Assembly (NCBI GenBank): GCA_020466095.1
Contig: CM035808.1
Coordinates: forward strand, 19,767,272-19,831,271
Reading direction: 5' to 3'
DNA: 64,000 bases
Source of the DNA: Chlorops oryzae
Lineage: Eukaryota; Arthropoda; Insecta; Diptera; Chloropidae
Below the pieces are notes generated by a model. It searched no databases. It saw only the letters and a program-made list of their open reading frames with translations, and was not told where the DNA came from. A program made the translations under genes and the position numbers. Shown piece after piece: positions 24,882-36,500 of this stretch (its first letter is position 1; every line of letters begins with the position of its first letter).

Positions 24882-26448
24882 GGTCAAAGCCACGAGAACT
24901 GAAACCAAAGTAAAAAAAATTTTTTTTTAAATACAGTTTAAAATTATTTTTTTTCCGAACGACCTCATCCCATTGCATCGGGAAACGTGAATTTCACACA
25001 ATTAGAAACATAGTAGGATGGGCATACAACATAATTTTTAGGTATTGCTCGTGTGTCGCAACAATGGAAAACATTTCTGGGTCGGAGAAAAAAGTAAATA
25101 TATTAGAAATATTTAAAATTTTTATGCTATTAGTCTCTATTTCAAAATAATATGGTTGATTTTAACTGAAAACGTAAAGAGTTTAAAAAAAAAATGCGTT
25201 CGGTGAATGTATTTGATGGCACTGAAATGTAGGTTATTTTCGTGTAACGTGCGACACCAGAATTTAAAAAAAATGTTTTTCGCATAGTTCAAGAAGTTAA
25301 CAAACTGAATCAAGCAGATTTTTTTTGAGTATTTTTAGTCTACTTTTTGAATCAATATTGAAATTATTCAAATATAGCAGCTACAATAACCTACAAAGCC
25401 AACGAATATGTGTAACGTGCGACACTTTCATTTTTGGTTATTATTATGAAGCACAAAATATTCGCGAATGATGGTCACGGTCAAATTTAAACCGTAAGAG
25501 AGCATTAAGTCTAGCTGCGATATACTCAACTCCAAATAGTGCAAATGAAATTTTTGCGAATTTCGCGAATTGTGGTCATGGTCAAAATTTTACCATAAGT
25601 GACCACTTTATTTGGCGGCTAACTGCACAATCAGAAGAAGCCAAAAATCCGTTTATATACAGATATGAGAATAAGAGAAAGAGTGGTTTTTTCTTATGTG
25701 TATAATGATGACCATTGTAATAGCGAGTCCAAATTTTTTTCATCCAAAGCTGTACCCACACCCAATTTACGGACGATAATTTTACGTGATAATGTCATAA
25801 AACAATCACTATGTACGTAAAATGGAGCATTCAAGTTCACGTACGCTATTTTTGACGATTTTTGAAAAATCTCTTAGATTAAAAATGCATATTAAAGTTT
25901 TCAAAATCAATGTCATGCATACATATACTTAACGTGCAAAGTGAAAAATTACAACACATTTTTCGTTTTTCAAATATTTCAGTTGGAATATCCGCTTAAT
26001 TAACTTTTTTTCCTCTTTATACAGAAATAAAATCGAAAGGTAACGTGCGACACTTTTTTGTGTAACGTGCAACACCGCCTGTTTACGGCCATATAACCAA
26101 AATACCAATATATTTTGGAGGAAGTTATTTCTAATTTCATATCTTTGATCCTTCAGCTTGAATAAAATAAATAGGAACACAGATTTTCACCGCTATAATC
26201 GCTAAGTTTTCAATAAGTGTGCATCAACCTCAAAAAACACTTCCAAATTTCTGTAACGTGCGACACCACTCTAATCTTCTACAGATCCGAAACGACAACA
26301 GATATCCAAAAATTTTGTTCCTAGGAAATGTAGGCCTTCAAAAGCTTTATCGATTGCAAAAAAAAAGTTATGACCTTTACCTAGTTCTTTCCAAAATTTT
26401 TACAAAAATATGCATACGAATGTAACGTGCAACACTTTGGCTTTGACC
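24882..26448. mobile_element. Unclassified 1.57-kb insertion with six GTAACGTG motifs
   Basis: Ends are GGTCAAAGCCA and the inverse TGGCTTTGACC, with ATAT on both sides (24878-24881 and 26449-26452). Removing it restores a continuous alignment of the host element with 49300-49340. Inside are six copies of GTAACGTGCGACAC or GTAACGTGCAACAC, at 25244, 25412, 26040, 26062, 26253 and 26422, all on one strand, the last close to the right end. No substantial ORF. I do not recognise the family. Confidence 0.65.
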
Positions 26449-27047
26449 ATATACATATGTCATTATCAGGGCTGATCAAAATATTTATTTAAATAATAAA
26501 TATTTAATTAAATATTTCGACTCTTCTGGGCAAAAATAAATATATCAGCAAATTTTGATTTTCCGTAAATATTTCGGCTAAAATTCCATATTATATACGA
26601 ATATGCAGTAAATATACTCGTAATACTCGTAATAAGCATGCTTTCCAATTAGATAAACATAATTCATAACGCTGCACTATGGGCGGAAAGCCCAAAAACA
26701 GCGGCAAAAATATGAAGGACTCTTCCAATAAGAACGATTTTTTCGGTAAGGGGGTTTTTTGGGGTCGCTGATTTCAAATCTGGTGTCAGATTTTCAAAAA
26801 CTAAAATGGCTGATCCAATATGGCGGCCAAATTTTTTAAAAATAGATCTTTTTCCAAAAAACTGTATCACAAGGAGGTTTTTGGGGTCGCTGATTTCAAA
26901 TCTGGTATCAGATTTTTATTACAAATGTTTAAAGATATTTCTCTGATTATAAACGAGTCTTAGACAATAGCCTACGTTCATTCATTTTTGAAAATCTTCG
27001 AAAACATCTCATATTTTATTGCAATAAGTTTACTTAAACCAATAATA

Positions 27048-28337
27048 TTAGGTGTAGTAAAAAGAAATCCATTATTTTTGCATTAAATTGAGGGCTTTAT
27101 TTAAGATAGTTAGAATGACCCGATTTAGGTCAAATATGCGCCGTTTTTGTTCGATAACTTGTTGCCATTTTAAAGGTAATTTCATTATGCCTCTCTCATA
27201 GAAGCCCTCGTTCCTATTAGCACAAATTGAGACAGTCGAATTTCAGAAGCCTCTCTTGAAGCGAATGTTTTACCAGCAAAATTGTTCGCCATGGACAGGA
27301 ACAGATGGTAATCACTTGGTGCCAGGTCCGGACTATAAGGTGGATGCAGAAGAACCTCCCAACCAAACTCCCGAGCTTCTGGCGAGTCACTATCGATGTG
27401 TGTGGCTGGCGTTGTCCTGATGGAACACAATTCCTCTCCTATTGGCCAAAGCTGGCCGCTTATGGGCGATTGCTTCCTTCAGACGGTCCAATTGTTGACA
27501 GTAGAGTTCCGAGTTAAGAGTTTTGCCGTATGGGAGCAGCTCATAGTAGATAATTCCCTGCCAATCCCACCAAACACACAGCAAAACCTTCCTGGCCGTC
27601 AATCCTGGCTTGGCCACCGTTTCCGCCGGTTCACCGTGTTTCGACCTCGACCGTTTTCGCTTGACGTTGTCGTAAGTGACCCACTTTTCATCACCAGTCA
27701 CCAACCGCTTCAGAAGTGGGTCGATTTTGTTGCGGTTCAGCAGCGATTCGTAGATGGAAATTCGGTCTATGAGGTTTTTTTTTCGTTAACTCGTGTGGCA
27801 CCCATACATCGAGCTTCTTTGTGTATTCAGCCTTATTGAAATGGTTCCAAACGGTTTTTTTGTGCAATCTTTAGCTCTTTTGCAATCGAAACAGTGCTAA
27901 CATGACGGTCGGACTCGATAATTTCCATGATTTTATCGACATTTTCGACAATTGGCCTTCCAGTGCGTGGTGCATCCTTGACATCGAAGTTATGGGAACG
28001 GAATCGACGAAACTAAAATTGCGCATGATTGGCTGTTACAGTATCAGGTCCATAAACGCTATTCACATTTTCAGCCGCCTGGCTTGCGTTTTCTCCCTTA
28101 TCGAAGAAAAACTGTAAAATGTAGCGAATTTTCTCTTTGCTGATGTCCATCTTTGACAAGCTCTCAAACAAAACTGAATCAATCAATCAAAAAAGTGTCA
28201 AAAAAGCTTTTTTAGTAGGAACTGTCATCTTTCTAATGCCCCCAAGCGGAACACGATCGGACTTATACAACGCGAGATGCAGATAAATAACGCCATCTAT
28301 TGGAAAAATAATTGGATTTTCTTTTTACTACACCTAA
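27048..28337 (-). mobile_element. mariner transposon, 1290 bp
   Basis: Terminal inverted repeats TTAGGTGTAGTAAAAAGAAA and the inverse TTTCTTTTTACTACACCTAA are flanked by TA at 27046-27047 and 28338-28339. Length and ends are those of a full mariner. It sits inside the hAT element, so it is the younger of the two. Its transposase frame is broken. Confidence 0.92.
27071..28150 (-). pseudogene. mariner transposase, broken
   Basis: The frame starts at ATG 28150 (MDISKEKIRYILQFFF) and ends by the right-hand TIR. Mariner landmarks are visible: GRPIVENVD in the DNA-binding half, VTGDEKW with the first catalytic Asp, LLCVWWDWQGIIYYELL, HQDNA with the second Asp, and YSPDLAPSDYHLF with the third Asp (D,D34D class, mellifera/irritans-like by resemblance). 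It is inactive. There is an in-frame TAG near 28029 where a Trp is expected after NHAQF, and at least one frameshift between HQDNA and the last motif, around 27390-27430. Mobilisation could only be in trans. Confidence 0.9.
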
Positions 28338-28802
28338 TATATGGAAAATGCCCTTGAAAAAATTTTTATCGTAAATATTTATCGCAAATATTTTGAGTGT
28401 TTTTTCTTAAATATTAAATAAATATTTTGAAGTTTTTTCATAAATATTTTGATTAGCCCTGGTCATTATCGTCTGAAGCTCAAAATAATTTTGCGATTTT
28501 TTTTGTTTTGACAAAATGGCGGCCATTCAAAAATGACCCATCGATTTCGGGTATTTTTTTTTTTTTTTGTAGCTCAGCGCAAAAACAAAATAGTAGAAAA
28601 TTTGTTAAAATTATGATTGAGGTTCACCCGAAAATAGTGACAATTCTGCATCGAATCCACTTTGTTTCATTAAAATCGGTCCAGTTGAACTGGAGAAATC
28701 GTGGCCACCAGTTCAAAAAAAGAGGTTTCGTTTTAGCGCAGAGCTTGCTCGTCCGAGAAGACTATACCATCTAAACTATTTCGAATTTCAAAAAATACTT
28801 TA

Positions 28803-28940
28803 AGGTCCGTTTTCTCATCCTACTTTTAAGCTCTATCTGCCAGTTAAATTTCATTTGCTCTGACTTATTAATCAAATTTATATGAAATTATCATCAGGAT
28901 AATTTAACTTACAGATAAAAAAATATGATAAAACGGCCCT
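28803..28940. mobile_element. Foldback MITE, 138 bp
   Basis: Ends AGGTCCGTTTTCTCAT and the inverse ATGATAAAACGGCCCT. Internally, GCCAGTTAAATTTCA is mirrored by GGATAATTTAACTTAC, so nearly the whole element folds on itself. It interrupts the host TTAA element. Confidence 0.7.
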
Positions 28941-28964
28941 AAGCACGATATTCTCAAATATCTA

Positions 28965-29383
28965 AAGGCCTGTTCAGACGGAGCTCCGAAACATGCGTTT
29001 CGTTTCGTGAAACACGAATGCGAAACTACTTGTTCAGACGTAGTCATTCATGTTTCGTTTTCCTCTTCTTCGTCTTATTTGTTTTTCAAAATGTTTGGAA
29101 ATAGTCATTCTTGCCCGCTTTGAAAGTGGAAAAGAAATGTGAATGAATTTAGATCGCATGTATAGTAATTTTTCTTTTGCTCTTTACTTCTTTTCCCGAT
29201 AACAATCGATTAAATTAGGGATGATAGCAATTTTTACTTGTTTCGCTACTTGTTTCGAACTGAAACACGTAGTTTCAAAGTGTTTCGGATGTCAAAATTT
29301 GTATGGCGAAACAAGTGTTTGGTTCTTGTTTCGGCCCCGAAACACGAATGAGAGCTGAAACACGTAGCGTCTGAACAAGCCTT
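28965..29383. mobile_element. MITE with ends AAGGCCTGTTCAGACG, 419 bp
   Basis: The left end AAGGCCTGTTCAGACG is matched by the inverse CGTCTGAACAAGCCTT at the right. Sub-terminal GAAACACGAATG blocks are also inverted, and several GTTTCG/CGAAAC copies lie inside. It is another insertion into the host TTAA element; no coding capacity. Confidence 0.75.
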
Positions 29384-29446
29384 AAGCTTAAAAAAAATTT
29401 TTTTTAAATGGTAAAAAATGTTTTTCGAAGGAGACAACCCCCTTAA

Positions 29447-31915
29447 AGCTTGAGTTCACTTGAAAAGTCTTAAAAAGAGTTAGGTTATTTAAAAGAACTT
29501 AACTTCAAAATATAAATTCATTTATAGAAACAAAAAAAAAAAAACCTTTTCAAACAGTCAGCTGATCCATACAGAAAAAGGAGTGGGCGTCGAATATCAG
29601 CCTATAAGATTTTAGATTGACAATATATAATAATAAAAAGGAAAAAGAGCACAAATTTGGAGACTTAGACTTTACACCAAATATTAAAGAATGTTCCCAA
29701 ATCGTCAGATTGGTTTTGATTACTACGATTTACCCACGCGTTTTGTTTTTTGTTTTATTTATTCAGAATTCAAAACAGAAAAGCGTCTTCTTTTTTTACC
29801 CTTTTATCCTCACTTTTGAACGTTTGTCGGCGATTCGAAATTTATTCCCATGACGATCGTTTTTAAATGCCCATCGATGTTTACACATGAATGAGCTGGG
29901 GACAAGTTTTTAAACGAGAAGAGAAAATAAAAATAAATCAAAAATCTTAAAAAGGGGAAAATCGAAGAAGACTGCTTGAGTGACTTTTATAAAAAAAAAA
30001 AAAAAATTTTTTTTCGAAGAACTTTCCGCACCTTTGAGATGGGCATAGAAAAAATGAATTTTATAATGTCATTCAAAAATGTGTATTTTTCATGAGCTCC
30101 CTTCTGTGGGGGAGTTCACATTCAAAAGTCTCGCATACGCTCAGTGCATCCCACACATTTTAATGTTAAGAGATAAAAAACACGAAGGTAGGCAAGGTTG
30201 TTTGCATTTGTACTGATCAATTTAAAGTGGGGAGGGATGGAATGATTCCGATATAAATATCATGCTGGGGCATTTCAACAAAAGTTCAGTAAGACCAAAT
30301 AAAGCTTGGAGAAAATATATGTTCGTGTAGCTTGAAGACAAAAGCTTGATTAGAGTTAAATGCTTTCATTGAAAATATCGTCAATTGATTCTTTTGACTT
30401 CATTGGACTTGGAGATTTTTATGCAAAAACATATCGATGTAGGTACCGATGTTTATTAAAGCACAGTGAAAAGTCGTATGTGTTGATAATAAAATTTTAA
30501 AGGTCCTCATAGTAAGAATTCTTTTAAGGCTGACCGGAAAGCTGTACACCTTTGGCCTCACTTTGATCATGCCAGCAATGATTTGAGTTCATTGATCCAC
30601 ACATATTTCTTTTCCCTGCCAATATGGTCTTAGAGAAGATTTTTTTTTCGCAATGTTTTCATGTCTGATTACAGCCTACGGTGGTCCATAATTATCTTCA
30701 CGGCTTAATGAGATCTTAATTTACTTGTCTAGTCTCTACGTACTGACTTCTGGAACCACTTCGCATATTCTTAAGGCTCTTATTTCTCTTCATTATGTCA
30801 TTACCTTACTCTTCGAACTTCTTTTATTTTTAATGTTGGACCGGAAGGGAAGCTATCTCTGTGGTTCCTCTTTGAAGTTGTTTTCGACGTTTGGGCTTTT
30901 TATCTTTGCATGATATTTAAGCTTAAGAACAATATGCTTTTGATCTTGGTAGGGTTAGGAAATGTATCAAGAATATTTAAGCCACTTCAAAAGAGGCACA
31001 TCTCAAATGTTGTTTATTTCTGTATGATTTGAATATCGTGAAGGTGCGGAAATATAAAAGTCGTCTTTTCTAGAAAACATGAAATTTTGAGTTGTGTCAC
31101 TTTTGAAGAAGATGTGCAAATTATTCTGGAACAAGAAGAAATAAGACCAAATTGAAGGTTTTAAGAAATAAATCGCTTTTGGACATTCTTTGCTATAATT
31201 ATCCTTCATTGAGATGGATTCCATGAAATTAGACAAAAGTCGAGTTAAACGGTTATTGAATATTGGCGTACGCTTGTAAAAATGAAATTGAGAAGAAGAA
31301 AAAAAAATCTCTTTAACTGTTTCTGAACCTCTCGGACCTCATTGATATGCCCCACGAGTTTCTAATTTTCAGTTTATTTTCGTTCGATGCCTTCATAATT
31401 TGTGACGTGACCAAAATATGCATGAAAAGAGACTATAAAATAATAAGGGGCAACAGAGACTCATGTGAGTTCGACGAATTGGTTTTAATTTCATTTCACC
31501 TCTTTCCCCACTTTTTGGCAATAAATAGATAGATATGGTCATTTACCCCGCGGCCTCGGTTGCTTCACCGAATCGTATCAATTCGAAGGGACTTCATTCC
31601 GAGAACTTTTTCCCATGCATTAAGAGAATGAAATATCAGAAAACGACGAAACACGGTGGGTGTGTTCTTCATGTAAACGTTTACATATTTGTAGAAAGGG
31701 TGTTGGCCGAAACGGCTGAATTGTCAATAAAATTTCTACGGAAAAAAAACCAAAAATTAAATATAAAAAATTTGCTACTTCAACAGAATGAGTGGCTTGA
31801 ATTTCGTTCATTTTCTTCCAGATCTTTTGAGCTTGACTTTAGTTTTGATTAAAATTTAAAAGAAGAAAGACTTTAAAATGTTTTGAGAATGAGCAATCAA
31901 TTTTTGTTTATGACT
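29447..31915. other. Intronic, no recognisable element
   Basis: Unique-looking AT-rich DNA with A/T runs at 29990-30010. Small open frames show no motif. No gene is supported. Confidence 0.45.
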
Positions 31916-32100
31916 ATAAAAAGGTCCATATGGAAACTTAAGCTCAAGTCCCATTTAAAGTTCATCGACAAGATAAACGTCCACTTTTCCAATTTTCGGA
32001 ATTTTCTTCTAAGGCCTCAAAATATGTTCACGTATCAAGGCCCATAATATCTCGAAAAATGCAATTTTGAAATCAGTTTTATGGCCAGACCCTAGCACTA

Positions 32101-33292
32101 GATCTGGAGAACTATCGATAGTTGCGACCATCGATAGTCTCGATAATCGATAGTCTGAAATGTCGATAGTACTATCGAAAGATATATTTTAAAATTTACA
32201 TTAATTTCATTGGCTAATTGCAAGTGATTTCAATCAAGCATATTTGAGCTAATTAACATTTAAATATAAACCATTTAAAAGTTTTAAATATAAAAAATTA
32301 ACGGTGGTCCTATAATAATTTAATAAAATACTGTGCATAAGTATCCCTCCTCATTTAATATTACGTGGTAATATACAAGAAGCCGAATTTTGAAACCATT
32401 CTTACTCATACTTTGTAACCAGCACTGATGCTAGGCAGTATTTTGGTGAATCTTTTCCCTTGGATATTGAAAAAAATTCCTTTATTTCTGTTTTCTTTAG
32501 GAAAGTGATCAGTAAAAATCCCTTGAAAACAATTGAAGAGATTTTTGGTTAAAATCGAAAAATTCCATCAAATGGAAAAACCCCTCGTTCTGGCATCAGT
32601 GCATTGAATAAAATTCTAGCATGACGCCTATAATTCTCATTTGGTTTGTAAAATGGGACACTTAAGACTCGCAGAATTTCTGAAGCTTTTTCGAGACGTG
32701 ATGAAGCAAGAACGTGCGTAAGTCATAATCATCACCACCATGACCGTCATCATCACTGCCATCATCACCATCATCATCATCACCAACTTGACCATCATCA
32801 TCATCAACCTCACCATCATCACCAACGATAATTTTGACAATCGATAATTTTGATAATCGAAAGATGATTTTTCGAGCGGTTCGCCCCAATCTAAATTAAC
32901 GCATTTTTAGGAATCTGTCCATTTCAAAAATAAGACAGCCCACCGTTTCTATTTTGGCTCTTTTCAACACGGTCTTGGGTACCCACCACGGTCTTGGGTA
33001 CCCACAAAATGAGCATTTTTCACTTAGGTACTCACCAAAAGTATTTCTCTCTCGCTCTTTTTTTGCCTGCCGAGTAACATCTCTTTCTAACTGGCGCGAA
33101 ATGTCCCGCCCAAAATCTATGAGAGTGACATATATAGTAATATATGCAGCCCACTGTCACCGCAAGCACCACCTCTGCAATGCTAAGAAAATGTCCATAA
33201 ATCAAAACTATCGATAGGCGTCAAAAACCATCGATGATTGCGTTTGAAACCATCGATAGTATCGATAGTGCTATCGATTGTTTCTCCAGCTC
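32101..33292. mobile_element. 1.19-kb insertion with CTATCGATAG-rich ends
   Basis: It begins GATCTGGAGAACTATCGATA and ends with the inverse CTATCGATTGTTTCTCCAGC then TC, flanked by TA (perhaps CTA). Both ends carry clusters of CTATCGATAG/ATCGATAGT. It holds an ATC/CAT microsatellite (about 32728-32830) and a GGTACCCACCACGG repeat block (32936-33190) shared with 57834-58130. No ORF. The family is not recognised. Confidence 0.65.
32936..33190 (-). repeat. GGTACCCACCACGGTCTT block, copy 1
   Basis: Contains CACGGTCTTGGGTACCCAC twice in tandem, then CTCACCAAAAGTATTTCTCT, TTGCCTGCCGAGTAACATCT, CTGGCGCGAAATGTCCCGCC and TATGAGAGTGACATATATAG. The same order, reverse-complemented, occurs at 57834-58130 in the last raskol intron. 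Confidence 0.8.
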
Positions 33293-33558
33293 TAGGAGCT
33301 ACCCCTAAAAACTATCCGATCTGTTTTTTCCGAACTTTTTCTTACCCATGTCTTTACCAATGCTTTCATCAACACTTTCGATAAGAAAACTGAAAGCAGT
33401 GACCAAGACAGCCAGATGGACGGACGGAACTGGAGTGTCTTGACGACGGTGATAATTTTTATGCATTCTATATATGGTCTATTTCTAGTGGTTTTCGGTG
33501 TGATACTCAAACGCACAAACACAATATACCCTCGACACAAAGTGTGTCGGGTATAAAA

Positions 33559-36500
33559 ATTCTCATTAATATTTTGATCCGTGTTTGAAAGAAGCCGGGT
33601 TTCTACATATATCACCTTTTTCATACAAACTTGAAGGAAATTACTCTGCGAATGGGTTGATGTTAAAAAAATATAACAATACCAATGATCTTACCATGAC
33701 CCTTGGTTCAGATATTCATCTTGTAATGCAAATAGGCCGATAAAAGCCCTAAATACTCGCTCTTAACATTCTTCAAATTGGATCGCGATTTCTTTATTTA
33801 TTTGAATATATTTCTATTTATTGAACAAATTTTTAAATATAGGTAAAGCGACTTTAAAATACTTAAGTACTTTAAAACCTTTTCACAAGCTTTTCTTTGA
33901 AATTGTTTTTGTATTTCGTTCCGTCCGTTTTGGTCTATGTTATGTGTGAAAATTATCGCTTATAAATCAAATCATGGCGTAAAAAAGGGAGTCACGAAAG
34001 AGGAATTGAGAAAGTCAGACCAAAAAAATATATCAACTATGTTTCCATTTACTTTTGGCAACAAATGATATTGATCAGATACGAACACGCACACATATGT
34101 ATTCACTTCTATAAGTATTTTCGATGAAATTATTGCTTAATGTAAAGGCGGACTAAAGTGATTTCGGAAAGCGAAGAAAGTTTTGGAAATTTTCTTTTGT
34201 CATTTCTCCTCATAAATGCGCTGAATCGCTTCAGATGATGTTGTCTTCGCCTGCCTAAATAGATTGATACATATATGAGAAATATTTATTGCCTTTGTTT
34301 GGACGTCATTCAAAGAAGGCTATATGCTTATGCAATAATTTTGAACAAAAATGGTTCTTTTGTATACAAAAGTTTGTAGTTCGTGGAAATTGGCTTTAAT
34401 ATTTTATGGCTCAAGAGCTTTTTGATCTTTTTTGGGATATATTACGTAATATTGAAGCTTTTGCTTTCTATATTGTTGAACGAATTATGCGCAATATGAC
34501 CGGCCGGCCCTGTAGAGAAAGTTGTGTATTGGGGATGGTTCCTCCGGGCATAGGAGGCTATGCAATGTTTCGGAAATGCCCAGGTACCATTATTCCCTTC
34601 AAATTATCTTCAAAGATTCCCAGCTTCATCTGAAGAGCATAGTTGACTTCGTCTTATTATGTACTTTTCGAAATTTTATTCGCTCTTGTCGTAAAATACA
34701 AAAGGGCCGCGGAGGAAAACTAATCCTAGGCCCTACATTTCTCCATACCAATCGATTGGTTGGCTATAAGATTCGATCCTTGAGCGATTAAGACCTTGAT
34801 CATTTAGACGAATTACCCCATACGTGGGAAAAAATGTCAACATAGCGGACTCAGTTAGGAAGGAGGAAGCAGGCTGACTTAAAAAAGAAACTGCCTACCT
34901 AGAAGCTAAGTTACGTTGCGAATATCCGTACAATTAATACGTTAATCTCGTATTTCTTTCAGTAAGAAAAGAAAAACGAAGCGAAAAAGAAAATCGCTGA
35001 TTCTATAATGCATCCGGTTCAAGGAAATACGTTTTCACTGCCACGATTTTGTTTATTTATTTTTACTTTCAATTGCACATACGCCATTTATATAATTCCC
35101 ATAAAATATACAAACGCACTCTATATGTGGTTAGCGAGTATATGATTCGCTTCCCTTTATGTTTTGGCCCCCCTTTTCGTTGACTTTTGCTTGACTTTGA
35201 CGCCGACAAAGTTATCGCACCGCATTCTTGACGATTAAAGCGAAAATGTAACGAACTTTTTGCTTCCATCGTCCACGTCCGCGTCCAGCTTTAATGCAAT
35301 TCTCAATTCGAATTGCTTGATATCTGGACTTGTTCTTTTTTCTTTTATTCTTTATTTTTATTCTTTTTTTGTTTTGCTTTTTCTGTTGTGTTGCAACAAG
35401 ACGCGCGGTTTTACGATTAAATAATTGCGGGGATTGTCGAGGGCAAAGGACAATTATGCGCCAAAGTCAATTCGAATAGACTCGCTGACTATGCCGATGT
35501 CGATAGTAATTGAGCTTGAGGCAGCAAATGGAGTTTGCAAAGCATAATAAGCATTAATTGGGGTTAAATTATTATGAAGTTCGGGGTTAAGGAACGAAGA
35601 CGTACGTTCGAAGAAAATATGAAAATCGAATTGAGAGATGGAAATCGCAAGATCGTTTCTGAGATCATTTTTCTTTCAACTGATCGTCAAGTTAAAAGAG
35701 TCTACTCTAGGGAAAAAAATGATATGAATCAAAAGGAAGATTTTATCAGCTTCGATGGAAGGTGAAAGGCCTATCTTATCACAACCCTTTCGGAAGCATT
35801 ATTTCATCATGCCCATCACATTAATAGCAACACTCAATCCTCTTCCAACGTCTCTTTGACTGGAAAAAATTTAGAAGAAAAAAAATATAAAAAATTGAAA
35901 AAAAAAAATGGCAAACAGTTAAAATGCTGCATGTGGCATGTTGCATGTCGCATGTGACATCAAAACTGTTGACACCTTTTTTTCTAGCGTTTAAATTACC
36001 AGGAAATGATAAACAACCGCAATCGACAAAGTTGACTCTGGCATCGAATCCGTTGAATTTCTATAAATGGATCCACTTTGCGGGTGCACCGCAATTGAGT
36101 TATCGTTGGTCGGGAGCGAAATTTTCACGGCAATGTGTTAACAACATGCAATCTTTCGGAAAAGCCATAAATGGTTACCGAGATATTACGTGGAAAATGT
36201 GCGAATTCGAGTGTCTTTTTCAATTACGAGTATTTTCCTTCAATTCACTTCAAAAGAATTAGAGCTTGTCCATTTAGAATGGGGAGCGGTAGTAGTTTTG
36301 AAGGGAACATGAACACGAAAGGGGGAATGGCAATTAAAGTAAATGAATTAAAGTTTTTCGTTGTCTGATACCCTTTTCTTTTGTAATGGCAGTGCTTGAG
36401 AAAAAACAATGATGTAGATCTCTTTTCAAGAGCAACATTTTCTTCGAAGAAATTCCCAAAGCCATATTTCTCACACACTTTAAGCAGCCACTTTTTGAAA

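Larger units (their letters stand above)
26467..28461. mobile_element. hAT element (non-autonomous) carrying a mariner
   Basis: The ends CAGGGCTGATCAAAATATTT and the inverse AAATATTTTGATTAGCCCTG are flanked by a perfect 8-bp duplication GTCATTAT (26459-26466 and 28462-28469). This is diagnostic of hAT transposition. Outside the nested mariner only about 700 bp remain. These hold a 34-bp internal repeat (GGGGTCGCTGATTTCAAATC at about 26761 and 26883) and no transposase. Confidence 0.88.
24790..29442. mobile_element. TTAA-type host element, interrupted by four insertions
   Basis: Three blocks (about 24790-24881, 28470-28802 and 29384-29442) align in order with the uninterrupted element at 49052-49767. 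Shared blocks include GGCGGCCACGAT, GGGGTTATAATCA, ACAAAATGGCGGCCATTCAA, GAGGTTCACCCGA.AAT, CAGTTGAACTGGAGA and CTAAACTATTTCGAATTT. The right end is CCCCC followed by TTAA at 29443-29446. The left end could not be pinned. The intervening DNA is four insertions, listed separately, one of which holds the mariner. Confidence 0.75.
31916..33558 (+). mobile_element. DINE-1/mini-me-like repeat, copy E, split by an insertion
   Basis: The left part (about 31916-32100) carries AAGTCCCATTT, the CCACTTTTCCAATTTT block and CAGACCCTAGCACTA. The right part (33293-33558) resumes with GGAGCTACCCCTAAAAA, CGATAAGAAAACTG, GGACGGA, ACAATATACCCTCGACAC and the terminal GTGTGTCGGGTATAAAA. Joining the parts at the two TA dinucleotides restores the family consensus, so the 1.2 kb between them is a later insertion. 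More diverged than copies A-C. Confidence 0.75.
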
